A DNA stretch of 15,151 nucleotides from Methanosarcinaceae archaeon (GCA_030655675.1 JAUSPM010000023.1:1-15151), one strand, 5' to 3'; numbered from the stretch's first letter, positions 5,641 through 12,586 are shown. Translations and numbers: made by a program. Notes: generated from the sequence alone by a model not told the origin.

Positions 5641-6939
5641 CTATAATCCATATTCATCCAGTCTATCCCTTGCAAGTTCACGCAATTCCTGATGTTCGGT
5701 CAGGAAATCGGACATGAGTTCGGCAGCAAGTGATTTACAACTGCCGCACATACGCTCACCGCCAACACATTCAGAATGGAGTTCCATGAGTTCCTTATCA
5801 TCATCTATCAAATGGAACAAAAGCAGTTCATACACAGAACAATTCTCAGGTTCTCCACCAAGTTTTTTCTGCTCATCAAGTGTCACACGTCCGCCCGTCT
5901 TTGCACGCTTTACCTTCTTTGAGGCTTCCTTTGGATCATCAGTAAGAGCAATAAGACTTTCAGGAATACTACTTGACATCTTGCCGCCCTGAAGCCCTGA
6001 CATGAACCTGTGATATGTTGCCGCAGTCGGCATGAATCCATATCCTCCAAAATCCAGTTCCACCTGACGTACAGCATCGATTATCGAAGGATAATCATCA
6101 GTCCCGAACACATCAACATGACCTTCAAAGAGTTTAGCATCACCGGACACACGCTCTGCAACTTCTGCCAGTGCACCATCCGGTGCAGCTTTGCCGCGAA
6201 CACTTATGTATTGGTTGCCTTTACTATCCTCGCGTCCTTCGATCTTGAACATGTTCATCTTGTGCCCAAGTCCGCGCGTCAAACGGATATGTGGGTCCTG
6301 GTCTGCACCCACCGGAATAACTGTGGGTTTTGGCCCCCCAAATTCAGATAATTGTGGCTGAAGAATGTCTGCACTCTGGGTAAGTGCACTGATCATGTGA
6401 GAGATGTTAGTCTCTCCGCCAAAACCATATATTGCGCTGAGTTCTGAAAAGTTCGCCTTGATACCAAGCTCGAATGCGAGATCCTTTACAGTGCTTGATT
6501 CGGACTGGAAATAAATAAGCCCCTCGGGTTCAAATCCAAGTGCTATCAAACTAAGTATATATTCATTGATACCTAACTCACGGCATTTTTCCCATGACAT
6601 GCCACGAACCGAATGTGATTCCCGATCGGCAATGCCTACAAACGCATCGCCACCCATCTGCTGATGCCAGATTATCTCTTCCATCACCATCTTACCGCCA
6701 AGATGAACCTTTCCTGATGGCATGAATCCGCTCATTACCGAAAATGGCGTCTTGTTTTTCATCGCATCTGTGATGAGATCGTAACTTCTGTGACCGAATA
6801 TCACGTTTCTTCGCATGTACTTGTGGGGTTTGGCAATATCAGGAATTACCGTATCAAATGGCAATATCCCGAATTCATCGAATAGTTTGGAATAATCGTC
6901 AATATTCACTGCGCTCCATGGGTCAAGTTTCACATTCAT
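5641..6939 (-). CDS. trpS: Tryptophanyl-tRNA synthetase (archaeal type)
   Basis: A class I synthetase of 432 residues that activates tryptophan and charges tRNA-Trp. The HIGH-like signature is PSGKVHLGG (74-82) and the KMSKS loop is KMSSS (320-324). PVGADQDPHIRLTRGLG (209-225) is the typical active-site block of archaeal/eukaryotic TrpRS. C391, C398 and C401 in the C-terminal region could form part of a metal site. I place the start at the ATG at 6939, with GAGG six bases upstream. An in-frame TTG at 6951 would add four residues but overlaps that Shine-Dalgarno sequence, and the resulting MNVKLDPW start suits the family. pheS follows on the same strand. The divergent upstream region carries tandem 10-base repeats that may be regulatory. 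Confidence 0.97.
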   Translation of the reverse strand: MNVKLDPWSAVNIDDYSKLFDEFGILPFDTVIPDIAKPHKYMRRNVIFGHRSYDLITDAMKNKTPFSVMSGFMPSGKVHLGGKMVMEEIIWHQQMGGDAFVGIADRESHSVRGMSWEKCRELGINEYILSLIALGFEPEGLIYFQSESSTVKDLAFELGIKANFSELSAIYGFGGETNISHMISALTQSADILQPQLSEFGGPKPTVIPVGADQDPHIRLTRGLGHKMNMFKIEGREDSKGNQYISVRGKAAPDGALAEVAERVSGDAKLFEGHVDVFGTDDYPSIIDAVRQVELDFGGYGFMPTAATYHRFMSGLQGGKMSSSIPESLIALTDDPKEASKKVKRAKTGGRVTLDEQKKLGGEPENCSVYELLLFHLIDDDKELMELHSECVGGERMCGSCKSLAAELMSDFLTEHQELRELARDRLDEYGL

Positions 6940-6944
6940 ACGGT

Positions 6945-6950
6945 TCCTCA
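6945..6950 (-). promoter_or_regulatory. Shine-Dalgarno site deciding the trpS start
   Basis: TGAGGA on the minus strand lies five bases from the ATG at 6939. An upstream in-frame TTG (6951-6949) overlaps this site and so is unlikely to be used as the start. Confidence 0.6.
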
Positions 6951-6956
6951 ATGACT

Positions 6957-6983
6957 TTTACTTATATTTACTTATATAATAAT
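6957..6983 (-). promoter_or_regulatory. trpS promoter region with tandem TATA-like repeats
   Basis: TTTACTTATA occurs twice in exact tandem (6957-6966, 6967-6976), followed by TATAAT. On the minus strand this reads as two successive TATAAGTAAA units plus ATTATATA, the likely TATA element. A box near 6972-6980 would place the transcript start near 6950, just before the Shine-Dalgarno site. Confidence 0.45.
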
Positions 6984-7010
6984 TACAACTAAAATCAACC
7001 ATAAAAACAC

Positions 7011-7040
7011 GTAAATGTATGTAAATGTTCGTATGTGTCG
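7011..7040. repeat. Three tandem 10-base repeats between trpS and the 68-residue gene
   Basis: GTAAATGTAT, GTAAATGTTC and GTATGTGTCG follow each other without a gap. The first two share 8 of 10 positions and the third is more degenerate (GTA-TGT core). The 10-base period is close to one helical turn, so successive units present on the same DNA face, as expected for a cooperatively bound regulator. It sits mid-way in the divergent spacer 6940-7123 and could serve either gene. Confidence 0.4.
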
Positions 7041-7109
7041 CCGTTAAGCTAACCTTGAAATACGATTATAGCCAATAGTTTATTATCTGCATATAATTCA
7101 ATTGTACAT

Positions 7110-7116
7110 AGGAGGG
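7110..7116 (+). promoter_or_regulatory. Strong Shine-Dalgarno supporting a GTG start
   Basis: AGGAGGG precedes the GTG at 7124 by seven bases. No ATG is available upstream in frame, and the next one (7142) would lie far from this site, so GTG is the start. Confidence 0.65.
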
Positions 7117-7123
7117 TTTTATT

Positions 7124-7330
7124 GTGACGGATAGAAAATATATGATTAAAACTAAATGTCGAAAAGATGAAAATGGCGATATCAAATCAGATTCCTGGAT
7201 TACCACTTCAAAATTACTGGAAGTGGAAGGACACACCCACTATATCGTATTTTATCCTACAGAAGGTGAAGATATAGGCAAAAAACATTATGTTCCACTT
7301 GCCAATATCCACTACGTTAAAGAATTATAA
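7124..7330 (+). CDS. Unrecognised 68-residue protein
   Basis: I do not recognise this gene. It starts with GTG behind a near-perfect Shine-Dalgarno sequence and ends in TAA. It encodes a hydrophilic, lysine-, histidine- and tyrosine-rich protein (MTDRKYMIKTKCRKDENGDIK at the N-terminus, HYVPLANIHYVKEL at the C-terminus). The pattern of alternating hydrophobic residues (WITTSKLLEV, HYIVFYPT, HYVPLANIHYV) suggests a small all-beta fold. There is no membrane segment; the single cysteine is C12. It is divergent from trpS and followed five bases on by a very good hairpin terminator, so it is a self-contained transcription unit. The strong initiation signal, dedicated terminator and coding-like composition make it a real gene. 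An OB- or Sm-like nucleic-acid binder is possible, but that is a guess. Confidence 0.75.
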   Translation: MTDRKYMIKTKCRKDENGDIKSDSWITTSKLLEVEGHTHYIVFYPTEGEDIGKKHYVPLANIHYVKEL

Positions 7331-7334
7331 TTTA

Positions 7335-7370
7335 TCTTGCATATCAATGCAAGATTCTTTTTTGCTTTTC
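7335..7370 (+). terminator. Intrinsic-type terminator of the 68-residue gene
   Basis: TCTTGCAT (7335-7342) pairs perfectly with ATGCAAGA (7347-7354) around the loop ATCA. A T-rich run (TTCTTTTTTGCTTTTC, 7355-7370) follows. The T-tract lies only on the plus-strand side, so it serves the rightward gene and not the convergent radical SAM gene. Confidence 0.75.
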
Positions 7371-7377
7371 TATCTTT

Positions 7378-8583
7378 TTATATTTCCAACATCTCAAAAT
7401 CGTAAGGCACTTTCGCATCTTCCGGTATCTTGGACACCAATTCCAAAAAGTTCGGATCATGCATCAAACAAACATGCCTCTCGCCCTTGAACTGTGGATA
7501 TGAACGGATCTTACCCCAGATACTCTTGAGCGACTCATTCTCAATATTGCCATACTCAAAAGGCAAGTAAGGACACGGTTTTACAGAACCGTCAACACAA
7601 ACATGCACCCATCGTTGTCCTGCCATACAACCCAGCATCTCACCCTCAAAGAATGTATTGGAAAATATCCTTGGTCCGCCTTTTGTGGAATTTATCCTGT
7701 GATACATATCAAGAATCACCTTTCGGTCATCATCTGAAAGTATCGCATCACCTATTTTTTTAGGCACCGATTCCCACAAGGAGAACTCGTGAACCCCCAA
7801 TTCCGATGCCAATTCATACATTGCAGGCAGTTCATCGATCCTATCAGGCGCAACATGCGTTGTCATCGTAACCAACAGACCGGCATCGAGACCGTGTTTG
7901 ATCGCTGCAGTCGCTTTCTCATACGCACCATCAAGCCGCCGTACTGAATCGTGTTTTTCAGGGTCGGTTGAATAAATACTAACCAGCAAACTATGAAGTC
8001 CGGAATCTTTTAGCCGCTTTGCAACTTGTGGTGTGATCTCAGTCCCGGGCGTGAATATATTTACGATCGCACGGTCCTTGTCAACGTACTCTATGAGTTC
8101 AAATATCTCTTCCCGCAAAAGTGGATCGCCTTCAGTAAATGTGATAATAAATGCACCCATATCAAGCGCTTCATCGATCGCGCGTTTGATGGAATCAATA
8201 TCCATATCGCCTTCTCCGCCGCTTACAACACAGTGTTCACAATTGCACTTGCACTCACGTGTGATCTCAAACGATGCAGTCTCAGGAACATATTTCCCAA
8301 GTGCGATCTGGACTTCTGCATAAAGAAGTCTTTTGAATGCCTTACTCGGAATAGGAGGTAGCCATGTTGATGCAATTACTCTTTCCCCATCAACCAGTGC
8401 CGGCTTCTCATCCTTGAGACGGACATTTATCTTGTTCAGGAACGGAGTGCACACAGCACGCAAATGACCGGATGCATTCAACTGTAGAATGCCATCCGGA
8501 TGTTTCGAGTTTATATTTATTGACAAGCCTGGAATCGTAAAAATGGTAATATCTGTATCATTGACTGAAGCATCGGTTTTCAC
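7378..8583 (-). CDS. Radical SAM enzyme with SPASM/twitch-like C-terminus
   Basis: A 401-residue radical S-adenosylmethionine enzyme. ITRECKCNCEHC supplies the CxxxCxxC motif (C111, C115, C118) that binds the SAM-coordinating [4Fe-4S] cluster. FTEGDPLL (149-156) is the GGEP-like SAM-binding strand. The C-terminus has C319, C329, C337 and C372 within GCMAGQRWVHVCVDGSVKPCPYLPFEYGNI and HVCLM, the layout of a SPASM/twitch domain binding one or more auxiliary clusters. Residues 1-100 are an N-terminal extension I cannot assign. The start is GTG, with AAGGGG eight bases upstream. The gene begins 16 bases after the KaiC-type ATPase stop and is evidently in one operon with it. Substrate unknown; peptide modification and cofactor or haem maturation are the common roles of SPASM enzymes. 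No small precursor-peptide gene is visible next to it. Confidence 0.9.
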   Translation of the reverse strand: MKTDASVNDTDITIFTIPGLSININSKHPDGILQLNASGHLRAVCTPFLNKINVRLKDEKPALVDGERVIASTWLPPIPSKAFKRLLYAEVQIALGKYVPETASFEITRECKCNCEHCVVSGGEGDMDIDSIKRAIDEALDMGAFIITFTEGDPLLREEIFELIEYVDKDRAIVNIFTPGTEITPQVAKRLKDSGLHSLLVSIYSTDPEKHDSVRRLDGAYEKATAAIKHGLDAGLLVTMTTHVAPDRIDELPAMYELASELGVHEFSLWESVPKKIGDAILSDDDRKVILDMYHRINSTKGGPRIFSNTFFEGEMLGCMAGQRWVHVCVDGSVKPCPYLPFEYGNIENESLKSIWGKIRSYPQFKGERHVCLMHDPNFLELVSKIPEDAKVPYDFEMLEI

Positions 8584-8591
8584 GTAATATA

Positions 8592-8597
8592 CCCCTT
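8592..8597 (-). promoter_or_regulatory. Shine-Dalgarno supporting the GTG start of the radical SAM gene
   Basis: AAGGGG on the minus strand, in the gap just past the stop codon of the upstream KaiC gene, lies eight bases before the GTG at 8583. It fixes the start and shows translation initiating within a polycistronic message. Confidence 0.55.
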
Positions 8598-8599
8598 AA

Positions 8600-9367
8600 T
8601 TAAAAAAATGTTGATTCGAATACATCAGCCTCTTTGCCGATGACAGTTTCGGAAGGATATACAACTATACCCTCATCTGTGATAGCATATGGATGCATGA
8701 TCTCATCGTGCTTCACACCACGCATTTTGATTATCTCGATAGCACGGACACGATTTCCACCAACTCTTGTCACATGCAAACGAATCACACCTTCTGACAA
8801 GTATTCCTCCACACTGAAATTCTCCAGATTGTTGTGGAGTTCGCTTGTAATCAGTGTTGTACAATCGAAATTCTCCAGATTCTTGATGAATTCCATAATC
8901 ATGTGCCGGACAGTTGTTTCGTCAGATGATATCTTAAGAGACGTAATGGAATCAATGAAAAGACGCTTTGCCCCTATCTCTTTTACCTGTGTAAATATCT
9001 GTTTTAGGAGATTCTCAACCGTTGCGGTTTCCACATCAGTGATCCCTTCTGTCTTAGCAGACTCTTTGATATACCGCCCATATGCGATGGGGTTTGCCCG
9101 GATTATCCGCAACTTATTTTCTTTAATTGGTCGTTCAAGGTCCCAGTTATGCCGCCACATGTTTCTAATGATACGTGCCGGCGACTCTTCAAGTGTAACA
9201 TATACCCCGGGATCACCGTAATTTTTGATCCCATCATACAAGAATTGAATCCCAAAAGTAGACTTCCCTGCACCCGGACCACCGGTTAGCAGAATAACAT
9301 CATTCTCGATAAATCCACCTTCTATAAGTTCATCAAGTCCAGGAATTGCAGTAGGCACACGAGTCAT
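8600..9367 (-). CDS. KaiC-type (RecA-superfamily) ATPase, single domain
   Basis: Taking the ATG at 9367 gives 255 residues starting MTRVPTAIPGLDELIEGGF, the canonical KaiC-domain opening. An in-frame upstream ATG at 9418 adds 17 unlikely residues and lies inside the terminator of the previous gene. The Walker A is GGPGAGKS (29-36), the catalytic glutamate pair is TLEES (58-62) and the Walker B is RLFIDSITSL (D139), all intact. A single KaiC domain of this size is typical of archaeal KaiC/RadA-like regulators, some of which bind kinases or transcription factors. It is the first gene of a pair with the radical SAM enzyme 16 bases downstream. Its start is separated from aIF2 beta by a terminator, so it needs its own promoter, probably in TTTATTTATATTTAT just before the ATG (leaderless or very short leader). 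Cellular role unknown. Confidence 0.9.
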   Translation of the reverse strand: MTRVPTAIPGLDELIEGGFIENDVILLTGGPGAGKSTFGIQFLYDGIKNYGDPGVYVTLEESPARIIRNMWRHNWDLERPIKENKLRIIRANPIAYGRYIKESAKTEGITDVETATVENLLKQIFTQVKEIGAKRLFIDSITSLKISSDETTVRHMIMEFIKNLENFDCTTLITSELHNNLENFSVEEYLSEGVIRLHVTRVGGNRVRAIEIIKMRGVKHDEIMHPYAITDEGIVVYPSETVIGKEADVFESTFF

Positions 9368-9390
9368 ATAAATATAAATAAATCTAATAG

Positions 9391-9424
9391 AATAAAAACA
9401 TGAGGGTTTTAACCACAACCCTCA
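9391..9424 (-). terminator. Hairpin terminator of the rpl10e-aIF2 beta operon
   Basis: On the minus strand TGAGGGTT (9424-9417) pairs with AACCCTCA (9408-9401) around an 8-base loop, followed by TGTTTTTATT. It begins ten bases past the aIF2 beta stop, and it separates the translation operon from the KaiC-radical SAM operon. Confidence 0.75.
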
Positions 9425-9433
9425 CGAGAAAAA

Positions 9434-10045
9434 TTAGTTCACTTTTTCTGCAAATGCAAGTGTACCGCTTATACGGTTTATCTTGATCGTTACAACATCA
9501 CCTTTTATGACACCAGGTACAAATATTGTGAACTTTGCAAGTTTGGCTATTCCATCGCCTTTGGAACCAACCGCATCGATCCTGACCTCATATTCCTGAC
9601 CCTCTTCAACGGCATCACGAGGTGCTGAAGCAACAGCTCTTCTTTTCTTGACAGGCCTGTGTGCACCACATGCAGAACATTTGAGTACCAGTACCCTATT
9701 ATCCTTAATAAGTTGAGTATCCGGACGGGAACATTCGGAGCACATAACATACTCTTCCACATAAGACTCAATGTTTGATCTCATCAATTCTTTAGGGAAC
9801 CTTCCCTGAAATATTGCACGACCGCCTTCCATTTTGCCGGCTGTACCCATTTCACGGGTTAAGAATTTCATGAGATGGTCTGCGTCTCGGTTCAACACAT
9901 CTACGATATTGCTGAAATTATCCAAAACTGTGGTCTTACCCTCTATAAAAACTTTAGGCTCAGGAATTACGAAACGGGCATCCGTAGTCTCCATATCCGG
10001 CAAATTTTTGATTGCACGGTCCAAAAGTGCTTCGTAATCATCCAT
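9434..10045 (-). CDS. eif2b: Translation initiation factor aIF2 beta with C-terminal TRAM domain
   Basis: A 203-residue subunit of the archaeal initiation factor 2 that brings initiator tRNA to the ribosome. Residues 1-135 are the aIF2 beta core, including the GRAIFQGRFPKELMRSNIESYVEEYV block. A zinc ribbon follows with C102, C105, C123 and C126 (CSEC...CSAC). After a basic linker (KKRRA) comes a TRAM domain (about 146-203: EEGQEYEVRIDAVGSKGDGIAKLAKFTIFVPGVIKGDVV), a small RNA-binding beta-barrel. The extra TRAM domain is known in some methanogen orthologues and explains the length, as the core alone is about 140 residues. A Shine-Dalgarno GGAGG lies nine bases before the ATG. It follows rpl10e with a 41-base gap and is closed by a hairpin terminator. 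Confidence 0.95.
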   Translation of the reverse strand: MDDYEALLDRAIKNLPDMETTDARFVIPEPKVFIEGKTTVLDNFSNIVDVLNRDADHLMKFLTREMGTAGKMEGGRAIFQGRFPKELMRSNIESYVEEYVMCSECSRPDTQLIKDNRVLVLKCSACGAHRPVKKRRAVASAPRDAVEEGQEYEVRIDAVGSKGDGIAKLAKFTIFVPGVIKGDVVTIKINRISGTLAFAEKVN

Positions 10046-10086
10046 TATTCACAGCCTCCGATAACTCATTAATTAAAGATTATTAC

Positions 10087-10605
10087 TTAAAGGACCAGTT
10101 CTTGACCCTTATCAATAACAATTCGAACAGGTGTTGGTAATTTCTGTCCTGCTCTCCACATTGAATTTTTTGCTGCTTCAAAATGTTCCTTGTTAACAGA
10201 GACCGTAAATATCTTCTGGCCAACACTAACTCGTGCTGCAGTTGATACATTCTTACCGTATGCTCCTCGCATACCACTTGATACACGGTCAGCACCAGCG
10301 CCAGTTGCCTGTTTGTTCTCCCTCAGTACTTCGTGAGGATATACACGCAACTTTAGATGGAAACCTGCACGACCTGCTGCAGTTGTCAATGCCCTGTTTG
10401 CAGTAATACGTGCAGCCTCGAGTGCTGTGTGACGTATCTGGCATCTTTCCTCTACAACTAAAGTGACCTTGATTGGGAAATCTGCGGTCTTGTTACCCAT
10501 ATCGTAGTGAATGACCTGACTGCCGGGCACACCGCCCATGTATTTTCGTCTTGTGAATGAGCGCTGTTTTACGTTTCTATACATACTTGCTGGTTTTCGT
10601 ACCAT
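10087..10605 (-). CDS. rpl10e: Large ribosomal subunit protein L10e (uL16)
   Basis: A 172-residue archaeal/eukaryotic L10e (uL16 family), a component of the 50S subunit near the peptidyl-transferase and elongation-factor region. The opening MVRKPASMYRNVKQRSFTRR, the ERCQIRHTALEAARITANRAL block and AGADRVSSGMRGAYGK (about 104-119) are hallmarks. Length matches the family. The ATG is preceded by the near-perfect Shine-Dalgarno AAGGAGG with nine bases spacing. It is first in a two-gene operon with aIF2 beta, matching its translation role. Confidence 0.98.
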   Translation of the reverse strand: MVRKPASMYRNVKQRSFTRRKYMGGVPGSQVIHYDMGNKTADFPIKVTLVVEERCQIRHTALEAARITANRALTTAAGRAGFHLKLRVYPHEVLRENKQATGAGADRVSSGMRGAYGKNVSTAARVSVGQKIFTVSVNKEHFEAAKNSMWRAGQKLPTPVRIVIDKGQELVL

Positions 10606-10727
10606 GAAATTAAGCCTCCTTGAATTAGTAGTGGAATTTAATAGAAAAAACCGACATCAATCGTTGCCATCTGATGCATTTGATCTAATAAATGATGTGT
10701 TATTTGAATTTTTAAAGTTTTATCGTT

Positions 10728-10737
10728 CGATATATAC
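10728..10737 (-). promoter_or_regulatory. Candidate TATA element for the rpl10e operon
   Basis: AGTATATATC on the minus strand lies in the 166-base gap between the DUF1786 stop and rpl10e. It would give a leader of about 95 bases. Other AT-rich boxes nearer the gene (around 10707-10717, TTTAAAAATT on the minus strand) are alternatives, so this is only a tentative assignment. Confidence 0.25.
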
Positions 10738-10771
10738 TCGACTAAAATATGTATCAAACACAGTTTTACCC

Positions 10772-11977
10772 CTAATTACCTATGGGTTTATAAGTCTTAT
10801 CAGTAAAACCCTCATCGTTTTTCAAAAATGCAGACAACAGTCCAAAACATCCGGAAAGCATCATATTTCCAAATGGTGCCGCAAAATGCAACTTTGCCCA
10901 TAATTCCGTGTTTTTAAGGGACTCTGCACCGTTTTGCAAAACACCACGTTTTGGCCCGGTCACCATCACAGACCGTATCGCATCAAAATCTAACGTATCA
11001 CCGATGTAACACCCATGCCCGCCATCATTGAACACCTCATCAAATGTAAGTGTGCCCTCTGCAAGTCTGATTATATGATCCTGCAATTTTTCAAAGTCCA
11101 TACTTGAAGTGTGATGCTCAAATAATGCCCTTACCCGATCATCAATAACAAGCGCACCAAGTGTGTGACCATTTCCTATATTCACAACAATTGACGGTTG
11201 CTCTGCTGCGGTGTCCAGAAGTGCACCAAATATCGCAGCCGGCCCGGTGTCCATGAACATCGCACTCACCTTATGATTATCCGCACCAACATAATCAAAA
11301 CCACCACCATCAAAATAGCCACAATCAAGTATATCAAATGCAGATTTGATTCGAGTCAGGTACGGAGGAATATCACCATTATGATATGTGAAAAGGTCAA
11401 TATCCCCTCCTTTTTTGATCTGCTCTTCAAAATGCCTGAACCTGCCCACACGATTACTCTCATCCGGTGAATCGCCATGATCCTGAAGCGCAACCGCAAA
11501 TCTGATCTGTTCATCAGCCCCCAAATCTAAATTTAAACCTAAACTAGAACCTAAGCCTACATTCACCCCAAACTGTGAAAGTGCACCAAAAATTGCATCA
11601 GTATCAATATCCTGCAACACGATCGACAAAACATCATCTGGCAAGGAACCCACATCCCGCTCATCAATAAGCGTAACACCTATTGAACGCACCTTCTCAA
11701 GATTGTCATTGATCGTAAGTGCAGCATTTTTTGTAGAATATACCAGAAGACCTTTGCCAATATGTTCTTTTATCGCGCGAACACATGGCCCGCCCCCCAT
11801 GATGCCACCGGTTAACACAATATCCCTGCCCTCATCAGTTGCCCCCTGTATCCTGTTTGCGATTATAACAGTAGGTGAAGGCATCACCATGATCAAGCTG
11901 TTTTCAACCTCTTTTTTTGTATCGTACAGCAGAATATCCTGCGTTCCGGTCCCAATATCTATTGCCAGTATTTTCAT
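10772..11977 (-). CDS. DUF1786 protein (ASKHA-fold ATPase-like)
   Basis: 401 residues from the ATG at 11977; upstream in-frame codons would add 33 residues running through the divergent promoter. The opening MKILAIDIGTGTQDILLYD has the DxGTGT phosphate-binding pattern of the actin/hexokinase/Hsp70 superfamily, and IVVNIGNGHTLGALV (263-277) looks like a second nucleotide-phosphate loop. This corresponds to DUF1786, a family sometimes mislabelled as pyruvate formate-lyase activating enzyme although it has no radical SAM motif. Residues about 139-152 (NVGLGSSLGLNLDLG) are low-complexity and encoded by a hexanucleotide repeat. Several histidines and acidic residues follow (FDGGGFDYVGADNH, HHTSS). 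The reaction is unknown. It is divergent from moaB, with TATA at about 12011-12020 giving a leader near ten bases. Confidence 0.85.
   Translation of the reverse strand: MKILAIDIGTGTQDILLYDTKKEVENSLIMVMPSPTVIIANRIQGATDEGRDIVLTGGIMGGGPCVRAIKEHIGKGLLVYSTKNAALTINDNLEKVRSIGVTLIDERDVGSLPDDVLSIVLQDIDTDAIFGALSQFGVNVGLGSSLGLNLDLGADEQIRFAVALQDHGDSPDESNRVGRFRHFEEQIKKGGDIDLFTYHNGDIPPYLTRIKSAFDILDCGYFDGGGFDYVGADNHKVSAMFMDTGPAAIFGALLDTAAEQPSIVVNIGNGHTLGALVIDDRVRALFEHHTSSMDFEKLQDHIIRLAEGTLTFDEVFNDGGHGCYIGDTLDFDAIRSVMVTGPKRGVLQNGAESLKNTELWAKLHFAAPFGNMMLSGCFGLLSAFLKNDEGFTDKTYKPIGN
11523..11557 (-). repeat. Imperfect hexanucleotide (TTAGGT-like) repeat inside DUF1786
   Basis: On the minus strand the run reads as successive units close to TTAGGT/TTAAAT/TTAGAT, in frame, encoding alternating Leu with Gly, Asn or Asp (GLGSSLGLNLDLG). 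Six units can be aligned, none fully identical except two TTAGGT. The reading frame is preserved, so this is a tolerated or functional repeat expansion and not a disruption. Confidence 0.5.
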
Positions 11978-11992
11978 AATCAAAATCGTATG

Positions 11993-12020
11993 ATTCATAT
12001 ACCGACTGAGGTATAAATAC
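11993..12020. promoter_or_regulatory. Compact divergent promoter region for DUF1786 and moaB
   Basis: Only 48 bases separate the two start codons (11977 minus, 12026 plus). A palindromic-looking TATA box GTATAAATAC (12011-12020) is 34-43 bases from the DUF1786 start. It is too close (6-15 bases) to the moaB start to serve it. TTCATATAC (11994-12002) is 24-32 bases before the moaB ATG, consistent with a leaderless moaB message. The two promoters are therefore face to face and interleaved. Confidence 0.45.
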
Positions 12021-12025
12021 TTCGT

Positions 12026-12586
12026 ATGAATACGTCCACCACTAATAGCACTCATCAACATAAGAAAAATACACACAGTCCATACAATTTTTTTCTTGTG
12101 ACGATCTCAACATCAAGAGCGGAGAAATATTGTAAGGGAAATGGAACTATTGCAAACCCTGAAGATGCAGATGATATATCAGGACAGGTCATGAGAGACA
12201 TTATCACACAAAATGGGCATTTTGTCGTGAAATATTCACTCATAAGCGATGAGTTGAATGAAATACAGGATGTTATAAGATCTGCAACTGAAACTGACGC
12301 AGACATAATAATCACAAGCGGTGGCACTGGGCTTGCATCAAGAGATGTCACCATTGAATCAATTACACCAATGCTTGACAAGGAAATGCCAGGTTTTGGA
12401 GAACTTTTCAGGCACAAAAGCATCCAGCAGATCGGCACATCAGTTATATTGACGCGGGCAATTGCAGGAGTTATAAAGAACAAGGCAATATTCTGCCTCC
12501 CGGGTTCCCCCAATGCTGTACAACTGGCACTTGATGAGATAATTATTCCAGAAGCCGGACATATCGTTAAGCACACAAAAGAGTGA
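12026..12586 (+). CDS. moaB: Molybdenum cofactor biosynthesis protein MoaB/MogA family
   Basis: A 186-residue molybdopterin adenylyltransferase-type protein, which adenylylates molybdopterin before metal (Mo or W) insertion. Motifs: VTISTSR (25-31) as first strand, DADDISG (47-53), the signature TSGGTGLASRDVTIE (97-111), KEMPGFGELFR (119-129) and LPGSPNAV (158-165). Length is normal. The N-terminus, with about 20 polar residues before the first strand, matches archaeal MoaB, so the ATG at 12026 is preferred even without a Shine-Dalgarno sequence; the transcript may be leaderless. Methanogens need tungsto- or molybdopterin for formylmethanofuran dehydrogenase, which gives the enzyme a clear use here. 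It is divergent from DUF1786 and no other cofactor gene is nearby. Confidence 0.93.
   Translation: MNTSTTNSTHQHKKNTHSPYNFFLVTISTSRAEKYCKGNGTIANPEDADDISGQVMRDIITQNGHFVVKYSLISDELNEIQDVIRSATETDADIIITSGGTGLASRDVTIESITPMLDKEMPGFGELFRHKSIQQIGTSVILTRAIAGVIKNKAIFCLPGSPNAVQLALDEIIIPEAGHIVKHTKE

Noticed and set aside
8634..9221. 195-residue plus-strand frame antisense to the KaiC ATPase
   Set aside because: The minus-strand KaiC gene has intact Walker motifs and catalytic residues; the antisense peptide is serine-rich shadow.
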